Assembly: GCF_963576545.1 (NCBI RefSeq)
Contig: NC_083648.1
Span: 25,499,373-25,563,372 of the forward strand
Source of the DNA: Limanda limanda
Lineage: Eukaryota; Chordata; Actinopteri; Pleuronectiformes; Pleuronectidae
Direction of reading: 5' to 3'
Length of the DNA stretch: 64,000 bases
Below, piece after piece: positions 56,501 to 64,000 of the stretch. The notes under the pieces were generated by a model that was not told where the DNA came from, did no database searches, and saw only the letters and a list, made by a program, of their open reading frames with translations. The stretch's first letter is position 1. Every line of letters begins with the position of its first letter. The position numbers and the translations under genes are program-made.

Positions 56501-59500
56501 CCCGCTGAAGAGGCCATAACTGTGCATCCAGCCAATGGCTGTTGCCGGTGCAAAGGCATAACAACAAAACCATGCAAAACAATGATTGCATGCATACATA
56601 TATCAGACTGAGAGCACTAACATTAATTACCTTTAACAGAATCTGTGATCCAGTCCGGGGTAACAATCTTGATACCAGAGTGTTTCAGGGCACACTCAAA
56701 CTTTGCCTGGAAGGAAAAGAAATATACAACCACAAACAAAACCTATGTTAGTTGCACCTGCACGACAAGTAGAAATAAAAACGTTTCCATCTTTTTGGGT
56801 GCACCTAGAAATTTATTTTTCAGATCACAAGCATTTGTGTCAATTTAATGTCATATCAGCAGCACGGATGATGAAGTCAGTAGCAAGAACAAATGTGAGA
56901 ACACTAGTTTTTACATTAATTGATCATAAAATATCAACCAGTCTTCATCTAAGTCATAGACACAATGTGTTAATTACACACAATTAGAATTTGCTATATC
57001 TTCATTGAACACACCCATCACAGTGCTGGTGGAAAAACAACCTTCGGCAGCAAAAACCTGAAGCAAGCATTTTCCTTTGATGTGGATCAGACCTGCACAA
57101 CGTTCAAGATAGTTCCTTACAGAACTGCTTAACCTGAGTCATATTGTTTAGGACATCTGGTGTGAAAGACTCTTTTGAGTTCATTTCACAGCACCTAGAT
57201 TGGGCAATGGTCAGTGTTCTGAGGCTGGGCTACTCCAAAAGGCTAATTTTTTAAATTTAGATGGATCAGACACTGTTTTAAGGGAAATCTTTACATAAAT
57301 GCTGATAATTCCAAAGGCCTCACTTAGTTTTTCTTGCCATGATGAGATTACACATACATCACTCACTTACCCCTTTTGATTCCTTAACCACTAAGTGGGT
57401 GACCCTCTTGTTGAGATTAAGCTGACATTCTCCTCCATAAAAGGTAATGTAAGCCCACAAGGTGTATAGATCATCTGGAAGCTGTGTACAAACAAGCACA
57501 CACACACAAGCAGTATTTTCCCTGTTTCTGTTTTCACGCCCAGTGTTACCAAAAAAATTTAAACCACAAATCGTGAGCTAAAGTAAACAGTAACAACAGT
57601 ATTTTTTTTTTTTTTTTGTAAAATCTTGAAAATATTCTCCAAAAACAAAAACAAAAAAACACTCTTACCCTGGGAAGACAAGCTGTCACACCAAAGAATA
57701 TCTGTTCTGATTCAGGGGAGAATCCAGTTACTCTGTTGTGTCCAGGGTTATGGAAAAGAACTGGAAATTTTGACATATTCCGTACACTCATGCTTTGGGT
57801 CAATGAATCTCTGACAAAACCTTCTTTTACGCAATTCAAAACATTAAAATACTGTTAAAGAGGTTTCCTCTTCTATTTTTATATTTTGGATTTTAAGGTA
57901 GAAGGATACGGTAACAGGTCTCCACATCGGACTGAAAGAGTCACCCAGGATGGCTGGAAAAAAGGAAGAAAGTTATTTTTTCTCTTCGATACACTGGTTC
58001 AAATTAACATCATTCACTTTTGTTTTATGACTGAACATTTAGAAAATTAACAAAATTATTACCTCTCAAAATATATTGTTTGACATTTGTTATCCCCGTA
58101 TGAAAACATGCTGCAGTAGGAGACAGTTTTTAAAATGCCAAGCTTATGGGTTTTATAATCGTTAGTCTTGACAAAAAACAAAACTTCCCTATTTCAATGC
58201 ACTCTATGAAGCTGTGGGGGTTTCTAATTTAAAAGGATAACAACAAAGATACCTAAAGCCTGGGCGACACTGGCTGTATCTATAGCGAATGTACGACGCA
58301 GAAGATCTTGTTTTTCAATTCAGCGCCCACTTTCTCTGGTTAGAATGTCCACACATGCCCTTTTTTTCTCTGCATACAGTGTGTGGGCTGCATGATATTA
58401 TATAAACATGCAATATGCAATATGCAATAACCTTGTTGATTATCGCGATGACGACATGACTTGCGATATATAAACAGTCCCTGGCTATGGACGCAGAGAC
58501 CACGGACCACTCCACAGCCGGGAGCAGGTACACAGCCCAGCCGCAGCGCCTCAAAGTCTGAGGCAGACAACAGGGAGCCATGCACAGCTCCACTAAGTGC
58601 ACTTACTGTGGTAATTTGGGGTCTTTTCATACATTTGGGGGCGTGAAAAGTTTTTTTTTTTTTTTAACAGTTCTTAGAAGCTCTGTCAGTAATTTATAAC
58701 TTTTGTGTTTTTTTCCGTTCTCGGCGCTCCCTCTCTTCATTCAGCCTGTCAGGAAGTGACAGTCACTAAAATTGTGTTCTCCTCTTTAAACATTTTCATA
58801 CGCTGTATGAATAATATGTGCTGAAACTGTTCTTTCCTCCAATCTGCTTGGCAGACAGAGGGAGCCATGAGGGGCTGTGGGCTGGGTAGCCTTTAACGTT
58901 TGCTCAACTTGTTTCTCTGATCCTTCCAGACACAATATGACTAAAAGGTTATATTATACAGTTAAAGTCCAACAAGAAAAATATGTGGCTTGAACATTTG
59001 ACCATTTCAACCACGCTGTCCCATGCACAGAGGAGATATGACGCCACTGATGGAAAAGCAAATTCAATAATTGTGATGACAGCGCCCAAGACATGTGTTA
59101 ATACCAATTGCGACAATAGTCAAAGCCCAACATTGTTTAACGGAGAGCTAGTGTAGCACAACCCTTACCTTGACAACCGGCAGATCAAATACCTCCCTGG
59201 ACTCGCCCACCTCTGGGTTGTCTCCGTCCTCTGCAATGATGTGAGTGGCGAGGGCATTGTAAGACACTTCCTTCCCTTTTCCTGCCTTCAGAAGCTGCAC
59301 AACCTGGAGCATAAGCAGATTATTTAGCCAAATGTTGCTTTTTTACTTTGAAGAGTCAGTCACCATTTACTTTAATTAAATTTGATTTGTCTGCAACGCT
59401 ATTTACACATGAAACTCCAAAAGTGTTTTGTGGACTCAAACACTTCAGCCATCCTACCGTCGGCAAAGTGGTGGATGAGTGAATTTTCCTTTTTGGGTGA

Positions 59501-60847
59501 ATTATCACTTTAAACAACATGAAAAAAAAGGAGTGGTAGCGGCTTGCAGCAGTCTTCGCCCTTGCCGATATACTGTTTGAACAACACAAGTGTTCATTTT
59601 GCTGATAGTTATACGATAATGATATTGCGGTGGAAACGAAATTGATGACATGAACTGGTTCATTAATTTTCTCCATTCAAACAGAGACTACTTTTTTCTT
59701 TACTATTAAATTTCTGAATTGATAACACATCTAGAAGCCAATCATTTCAAGTGTATGTAGATGCAGCCCACGTTGGCGATGATAACAGGACATCGGATAT
59801 CATACAACAGCCAATTGTGAAATCAAACCAACTTGATCTAATGTATACAATGTTACAAAGACATGAACCGTAGTCCGGATCTTCCGGTGTTAAAATGCCC
59901 TTCAGACCTCAAAGGCTGCGTCATATGAACTTGTATGTCAAATCTCAGAATGCAGTACAGTTACGAAGTTTTATTATGTTTGTCTTATGTGTAGAAACTG
60001 ATTTATCACAGACAGACATGCTACAAATATCCTCTACTGTTCCAGTATGGCTTATTGACATGAATTGTCCAGCATAGGCCTTATTTGTACGTGGTTTAGT
60101 CGGACTGAACTCATTAAAGTTGACATATCTGTTGAATGTTAATTAGTAATAATAGTTCATATTAGAATGGCTTCACTGGTCGCTGCAAAAATGTAGGAGT
60201 ACTAGTAAAATAAATAGGAGTCACTATTTGGCAGGAAAAACTGTTCTGGCCAGGGGTTTCCAGTATCAACGCTTTCACACATGCGCATTATGGGGCTCAC
60301 TATTCAGCAGGATGTGGACACTGACAGGTTGCTGCAGTCTGATCGTGTCTGATCGATATATATAGGAGCGTTTAAAAGCGCTTCGCATTAACAGATTAGT
60401 GATAACAGTGCTGGGTGTTTGAACGCTGGCAGCATACAAGATCACTTACAAACACGTTTTTAAACGAACATAGGAAGATAAACCGAAGCCAAGGAGCAGG
60501 CAGATAAACATCTGTGGTAATGCTAAAGAAGTGCAGCGCTAAGTAGCTTCTGTACAGTATATTTACAGTCCTGGAGAACCACACAACTGTACAACACACA
60601 ACGCAAAGAACGCTACAGTACTTTTATGTCAGTTCACTTTTTCCGGTATAGCATGGCATTCACTTAGCTAGCTAGTTAGCTTCTTCTGCAGTGTTCATTC
60701 ACACTGAATGGTTCTAGCTAGTTAGCATGCTACATAGCAAGAAGAAGCTAACTTCCTGAGGCTCACCTTATGGTCAATGTCCCCCACCAGGTAGAATTTG
60801 ACGTCTCTGAAAAGTTCATTGAAACTCATACTGTCCTCTTGAGACAT
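38988..60847 (-). CDS. paxip1: PAX-interacting protein 1 (PTIP), six-BRCT adaptor
   Basis: PTIP is a nuclear adaptor of KMT2C/KMT2D histone H3K4 methyltransferase complexes and of ATM-dependent DNA-damage signalling (family knowledge). Coding exons, 5' to 3': 60767-60847, 59169-59303, 57910-57953, 57669-57732, 57371-57481, 56631-56706, 54451-54975, 54160-54248, 53146-53986, 50594-50688, 50392-50487, 47153-47290, 44814-44935, 44509-44693, 44250-44293, 42898-42912 (tentative), 42712-42779, 42499-42601, 42206-42374, 41938-42038, 40673-40807, 40381-40456, 38988-39097. The total is 3423 bp, 1140 aa plus stop, in frame at every GT/AG junction. BRCT1-2 occupy about residues 8-180 ('PSWVTLSV', 'TPDWITDSV'). 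The conserved 'NLNWTPAEV' is in exon 7. The Gln-rich region spans about 380-650. BRCT3-4 are about 658-860 ('AHWLNTVL', '[18 protein letters not shown]') and BRCT5-6 about 922-1130 ('[11 protein letters not shown]', 'PEWLEESW', '[10 protein letters not shown]'). Human PTIP is about 1069 aa. The start is the only in-frame ATG heading the first BRCT. Confidence 0.96.
39480..40085 (-). pseudogene. LINE endonuclease relic in paxip1 intron 22
   Basis: The 141-codon frame at 39662-40087 begins a degraded ORF ('[19 protein letters not shown]' resembles the 'NVRSL.NK.DEL' endonuclease start). Downstream frames give '[20 protein letters not shown]', the conserved segment before the GDFN motif in fish LINEs. 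Stops interrupt it. It lies on the same strand as the host gene. Confidence 0.7.
41215..41865. repeat. MITE-like inverted repeat in paxip1 intron 20, with inner hairpin
   Basis: The left arm near 41250-41290 ('ggcaactggacttgcttgtg', then 'tttcttgaagac') and the right arm near 41815-41860 (reverse complement with a few changes) are a known pair of words from a common fish repeat. Inside lies a compact hairpin: a 20-bp unit repeated in tandem (41507-41526, 41527-41546) bracketed by 16-bp complementary arms (41494-41509 and 41537-41552). Confidence 0.65.
42898..42912 (-). CDS. paxip1: Tentative 15-bp paxip1 microexon
   Basis: Five codons (ESKRA) lie between a good donor (gct|gtaagt) and an AG just upstream. 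They are phase 0 on both sides, so the gene stays in frame with or without them. The position corresponds to the linker between BRCT4 and BRCT5. Without it, exon 15 could splice directly to 42779. Evidence is weak because the acceptor lacks a strong pyrimidine tract. Confidence 0.4.
43397..43760 (+). repeat. Percomorph dispersed repeat in paxip1 intron 15
   Basis: It begins with CAAT repeats and 'ttgtatttgtgtagcccata', continues 'cacaatttgtctcataggg', 'gaccttctcccggga'-like words, and ends in the GATCCA-type core shared with 2665-3000. It is a known abundant repeat in spiny-rayed fishes by memory. Within the intron it is unlikely to be functional. Confidence 0.7.
45041..45582. mobile_element. 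MITE with 'ctagggctgca' ends in paxip1 intron 12
   Basis: Terminal inverted repeats: CTAGGGCTGCATGATAT at the left and, on the opposite strand, CTAGGGCTGCACGATAT at the right. It is about 540 bp without a coding frame. A truncated relative occurs at about 58387-58560, sharing 'aataaccttgtt', 'atcgcgatgacgac'-like and 'cttgcgat.tataaac' words with this element's right half. Probably hAT-derived, but the target duplication is not clear. Confidence 0.75.
46150..46460 (+). pseudogene. L2-type LINE reverse transcriptase C-terminal relic in paxip1 intron 12
   Basis: Plus-strand frames give '[20 protein letters not shown]' then 'LNLANK', 'QALSFITGR', 'SSNFCPQAT' and '[12 protein letters not shown]', resembling the C-terminal domain of L2-like RTs ('FY.S.I.S.LTF.I..W', 'LPSGRRYR', 'SFIP.AI'). 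Stops and indels are frequent. Confidence 0.65.
47580..49473 (+). mobile_element. hAT-Charlie-like element in paxip1 intron 11
   Basis: The terminal inverted repeat CAGGGGTCTCAAACTC (47580-47595 and complementary at 49458-49473) is flanked by a perfect 8-bp target-site duplication CTCTAACA (47572-47579 and 49474-49481). The length is 1894 bp, and the ends are rich in 'gcggcccg' words as in Charlie-like families. It carries a degraded C-terminal transposase. It sits inside an older dispersed repeat (about 47394-47579 continuing at about 49482-49680), so the insertions are nested. Confidence 0.94.
48790..49258 (+). pseudogene. hAT transposase C-terminus (GTF2IRD2/EPM2AIP1-like)
   Basis: Fragments in two frames: '[17 protein letters not shown]', '[17 protein letters not shown]', '[19 protein letters not shown]', a stop near 49011, then '[19 protein letters not shown]', '[18 protein letters not shown]' and '[17 protein letters not shown]', ending at a stop. 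This is the C-terminal dimerisation region. The N-terminal BED finger and catalytic core are missing, so it is a remnant inside the internally deleted element. Confidence 0.88.
51330..51435. repeat. hAT-like element end ('gtaatcgtttgacagcccta')
   Basis: The sequence 'gattaatcgtgattaaaatt' followed by 'gtaatcgtttgacagcccta' is a known type of fish DNA-element terminus. A similar end is at about 13380-13415. The partner end was not identified. Confidence 0.45.
51600..52440 (+). pseudogene. L1/Tx1-like LINE reverse transcriptase relic in paxip1 intron 9
   Basis: Plus-strand frames read '[15 protein letters not shown]' with '[20 protein letters not shown]', then 'FADDILIY' (the RT catalytic motif), and later 'KYLGIHLSK'-like, '[13 protein letters not shown]', '[14 protein letters not shown]' and 'WKAPHVQM'. 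This is the order of L1/Tx1-type ORF2 proteins in fish. Many stops; it runs antisense to paxip1. Confidence 0.82.
52880..52960. repeat. hAT-like element end ('cgttagttgcagccctag')
   Basis: 'cgattaatcttttcaataat', 'cgatagattaatcgactatc' and 'cgttagttgcagccctag' form a typical terminus of non-autonomous fish hAT elements. The other end was not located; it may lie near 52480. Confidence 0.5.
53146..53986 (-). CDS. paxip1: paxip1 exon 9: glutamine-rich low-complexity exon
   Basis: This 841-bp exon enters in phase 0 and leaves in phase 1. It opens with '[18 protein letters not shown]' and then becomes almost wholly Gln with His, Leu, Met and Pro. It closes on '[12 protein letters not shown]', the same kind of boundary as mammalian PTIP before BRCT3. 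The Gln runs mix CAG and CAA; the longest nearly pure CAG run is about 53516-53550. Such tracts tend to vary in length. They separate the N-terminal and C-terminal BRCT blocks and probably act as a flexible, condensation-prone linker (inference). Confidence 0.95.
55220..55600 (+). repeat. Fish dispersed repeat in paxip1 intron 6
   Basis: It contains 'atttcttcaaatttggcaca', 'ccaaaggtcaaggtcac' and 'atgacctcagtg', the hallmark words of an abundant dispersed fish repeat (class not certain). It lies fully within the intron. Confidence 0.65.
58387..58560. repeat. Truncated relative of the 45041-45582 MITE in paxip1 intron 2
   Basis: 'gggctgcatgatat' at the left, then 'aataaccttgttgatta', 'tcgcgatgacgac' and 'cttgcgatatataaac', matching the reverse complement of the right half of the element at 45041-45582. 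No right terminus found. Confidence 0.65.
59385..59515. repeat. Dispersed repeat shared by two paxip1 introns
   Basis: 'tctgcaacgctatttacac', 'aactccaaaagtgttttgtg' and 'gactcaaacacttcagcc' are closely repeated at about 43243-43345 in intron 15. A short copy of a known fish element type; a related 'gggatagttcacc' word occurs near 12000. Confidence 0.6.
60676..60752. repeat. Short inverted repeat at the 5' end of paxip1 intron 1
   Basis: GTTAGCTTCTTCT on the left and AGAAGAAGCTAAC on the right, about 50 bp apart, with 'gctagttagc' words in and around the loop. It lies just inside the first donor site. Confidence 0.6.
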
Positions 60848-61016
60848 GGCTGTCAATGCACGTCTCCAGAGTCAGTCAATGAAGCGCAGTCCGCGGCTCA
60901 GAACGGGGAAGCGTCGGTGCTAGGCTGCAGCCCCTGAGCGAACCGTACATCCGCCACTCTGCAGCGCGCCAGCGCCAAACCGTTACGCACGCCTTGGACT
61001 GCAGCATCAGCCAAAA
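60848..61016 (-). promoter_or_regulatory. Probable paxip1 promoter / 5' UTR, CpG-enriched
   Basis: This stretch is clearly richer in CpG than its surroundings and lies directly upstream of the start codon. It contains TTTGGCGC on the minus strand (60972-60979), a match to the E2F consensus, about 125 bp before the ATG. No TATA box is seen. The transcription start is not defined. An 11-base G run at about 61019-61029 borders it. Confidence 0.5.
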
Positions 61017-61029
61017 CGGGGGGGGGGGG

Positions 61030-63600
61030 TGTTGTGTGTTTGTCACTATTGTCTATTCGACTGTTTGGTTTGTTCTTTCTATGTCACTTTGTACCGTACA
61101 ATGTGGGGATATGATAAACGGTTGTGGCCCAGAGTGCTGCTATAACCAGAGCTAAACTCGATGAATCATTTTTCTAAGAAATATGTTATCACCTGTGACA
61201 TGAAAGCTGTTCTTATCGTCTAGACATGTCAACCAGATCATCACATCCAGACAAGAAAGTTCGGTTATTTCACTATTTGTTGACATTTGTGATAATTTAT
61301 TGATTTTTAATTAACGTTATTTCATGTAAACACAATCGACTCAAAAACAAGGTTTTTCAGACCTGATATTAACATTTGTCATTAGTGTTTTGATAACAAG
61401 TCTCCCCCGATCACGTTCTCTATGAAATATAGAGATTATTAACTGAAGTATTAGTATCTTTGCCAATTTGTATGACCAAAGTTGTTGCCGCTCATCGATG
61501 TAATGACCTCACTGTCAAACTGTGTGTCTCTTGCTTTATGCTCTTTGGCCACCGAACACATATTCGCTGCACCTCAATTTGGAGTGCACGCTTATTCAGA
61601 CCTTTATGGTAAATGAAGAGCGTGTGGACCCTGGCTCGGACTTGGCAAATTTGGCGTGTACACACGTCAATGCTTCCGGTTGTCAACACGAAGCTTTTCA
61701 GAGTAAATTTCCCAAATTCGGACGAGAAAATAATATTTTCACTGACACTTGAAGGGCTGTAATAACGCATCGCCAAATAATTCCTGGTATTGGCTTGTAT
61801 ATCCGTGTATAGAAAAACTATAAATAAATCCATGTTTTAATAAGGAGAAATGTAAAATGTACAACATTCTAGCTGGAAATGATCTAGCCTTTGATATCTG
61901 AGGGGCTGTGAATATAAGACAAGATAATCCTTTATTAGGCCCATCGTGGGGTAATTTGCAATAATACAGCAGCAAGACTCAAAAATAGTAAGTAAGTAAT
62001 AATAAGTTACATGCAATACCTAAGTGTAACGGTTATATCACTTAAGTGTAAGGACATAAAACATAAAGAATATATATGACTGGAATAACAACTAATATAA
62101 ACAGTATACAATATAGACGTTGCCAAATCATATTGCATTCAGGACTACTATGACTATATCCATGCCCATTATCATACATTTGTACTGTACCAATTTAGGG
62201 AATTTTCTAATTAGAACTTAAGACTTTGTAGCTTGACATGCTTGTAAAAAGCTTATGCTCTATAATTCCCAGTCATTGCTGGTATATCTATCTTCAGGTT
62301 TCTATGACTTCAACCATACTCAATATCAGGCATATTTACTGTATCAATTTGAAGAAAGAAAGAAGCTACAAAGTCGGGACTTTTGCCTTTAAATATCTCC
62401 AAATTGCTACTCCCTGTCGATTAAATGTTGTCATCAGGACATTATGTAGCAAGAGTACATTTTATAATTGTGTTAATTGAAAAGGAGAGAATGACCTCAT
62501 ATATGCAATGCAGAGTGAAAAGAAGCCAGCAAATTCCTTATTGAAAACTTCCCCAGGGTTTTATAGACAGAGGTACTTACTGCCAACCAGATTCAATCAG
62601 CACCATCAGATTAAAGAGAGCAGGCAGCACTATTTTAATTAGGGCAATTTAAAGTATGATATTTAGCTGGAATAATAATAGCCTTTGTAGATGATTTGTA
62701 AAACAATGACAAGATGAAGTGGGAGAGAAGATATTGCATACCAGCAAATGGTCGTTATGCATCAGGTCAAGGTCATATTACTGGTAAAACTTCCAGTTAC
62801 AATATTTTGTCCCTGGCTGCAGGGAACCTAGGGCTGGAGCCTGGGCTGTGGCTTAAACAAAGTGGCTAAGGGTCACTGAGCAGTTGTGTCCCTAGGTTAA
62901 GAAAATTAAATATATTCATGTTGTATTGTTGCTGGCATTTAGACTTTGGTTTCTGCCAATTCAGTCACTCGTTATGGGAATCATAAATCCAGCAAAATAA
63001 ATGGGACATGGATCCCTGACTGAAGGCTGTGGCTGCTAATTGTCATCACCTTGTTGGGGGCTAACATCCCAGTCATTGACTGGTTGAAGGCTAGCTAAGT
63101 GGGAGGCTGAATTCAGGCTATAGCAGAAAGGGTGAAGGAATGGACAGCAGGAAGACTGGAGACAAACAGGCACACTGGAAGATGCATATACAAATGCTGA
63201 ATAGAAGCATTCTAGATTCCAGTCTTACTGGTTCCACAATGTTCTGCAACCAGTCAGGCAACAATCTCTTCTTCGACAGCACTTCACTGTATAGGAACTG
63301 GAAAACAGGGAGGAGAAGAGGGGAGGTGGACTTGGGGACCTTTAAAATAATAAATAATATCAACATCAAAACACTGTAGAGGTGAACATAAACTACTGTA
63401 TGTAAACTACAACACAAAAATTGGATATTGCATAATCTCTATGCAAGTGCCACACACCACAGCATACTATCGGTACAAATACAGGTTTAATGAGGTTCAT
63501 TCTAATTTGGGAAACACTATCGTAGCAAGACTATGTCTCCTCTGTTACATATGCCATATGTATGGGGAATGATACCCCTGCTGTCAAGGCGCGTTTATAT
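61030..63600. other. Spacer upstream of paxip1, no gene recognised
   Basis: The open frames (61492-61833, 61522-61752, 63118-63417 and others) lack recognisable motifs and overlap on opposite strands. Apart from the LINE tail at 61915-62060 I see no feature. Confidence 0.45.
61915..62060 (-). repeat. LINE 3' tail fragment
   Basis: Reverse complement of a typical L2/Rex-type LINE 3' end: 'gcaaattaccccacgatggg' then 'cctaataaaggattatctt'. Only the last 100-150 bp of the element remain. Confidence 0.6.
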
Positions 63601-63610
63601 TTCTTTAAGA

Positions 63611-64000
63611 CACACCGGCCAAAATGCCTAGAAATGTCCCGACCAATCAGAATGAGCCGGACACTTCTAGGCACTTATCATTGAGGCAAAATGCCTGGAA
63701 ATGTCCCGACCAATCAGAATGAGCCAGACACTTCTAGGCACTTATCATTGAGGCAAAATGCCTAGAAATGTCCCGATCAATCAGAATGAGCTGGACACTT
63801 CTAGGCACTTTTTATTGAGGCAAAATGCCTAGAAATGTCCCACTCTAGATGTCAGGTTAGTACAATACGTGGGACACTTCTAGGCACTTATCATCGAGGC
63901 ACAATGCCTAGAAATGTCCCACTCTTGGTGTTAGGGAAGTACAATACGTGGTACACTTGCATGCACTTTACATTAAAGCAAAATGCCTAGAAATGTCCCA
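63611..64000. repeat. Minisatellite with palindromic 67/79-bp units, runs off the right edge
   Basis: Starts of 'aaaatgcctagaaatgtccc' occur at 63621, 63688, 63755, 63822, 63901 (as 'acaatg') and 63980. The first three steps are 67 bp and the next two 79 bp, with a changed middle ('gtacaatacgtgg' replaces 'ccaatcagaatgagc'). Each unit begins with TGCCTAGAAATGTCC and ends with its near complement GGACACTTCTAGGCA, so every unit can form a hairpin. Confidence 0.93.

Noticed and set aside
63611..64000. CRISPR-like spacing of repeats
   Set aside because: Units are contiguous and palindromic with related middles, not identical repeats with unique spacers, and the genome is vertebrate.

Overview
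The window is nuclear DNA of a teleost fish, most likely a percomorph. It carries two spliced vertebrate genes, both on the minus strand, in a dense field of fish-type transposable elements: Tc1/mariner, hAT, L2-like and L1/Tx1-like LINEs, a chromodomain Ty3/gypsy relic, short dispersed repeats and long microsatellites. No prokaryotic signals, tRNA, rRNA or CRISPR array were seen.

Layout. 1-20.8 kb: no host gene recognised; microsatellites, a nearly intact Tc1 element (6180-7716), a hAT relic, a chromodomain Ty3/gypsy integrase relic and a minus-strand L2-like LINE copy (16.1-18.2 kb). 20.87-24.54 kb (possibly to about 25.4 kb): bucky ball (buc), the fish germ-plasm and Balbiani-body organiser, with four coding exons giving 730 aa. 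25.8-28.9 kb: a second, plus-strand copy of the same LINE, ending in an uninterrupted 800-bp (CTAT) array. The two LINE copies are inverted repeats with buc between them. 28.9-37.6 kb: repeat-rich spacer with no host gene. 37.6-61.0 kb: paxip1 (PTIP), reconstructed here as 23 coding exons with every splice phase consistent (3423 bp, 1140 aa plus stop), encoding six BRCT domains and a long glutamine-rich exon. Its introns hold a hAT element with a perfect 8-bp target-site duplication, L1/Tx1-like and L2-like relics and MITE-like elements. 61-64 kb: spacer with a LINE 3' tail and, at the right edge, a minisatellite whose units are imperfect palindromes.

The two genes are not a functional unit. 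Paxip1 is a ubiquitous chromatin and DNA-damage factor; Buc is a maternal germ-plasm scaffold. They are simply head-to-tail neighbours. No wholly new system is evident. The most notable points are the near-identical inverted LINEs bracketing buc, the chimeric 533-codon LINE ORF made by an internal deletion, the 200-unit pure tetranucleotide array, and the apparent scarcity of RG dipeptides in the Buc C-terminus.
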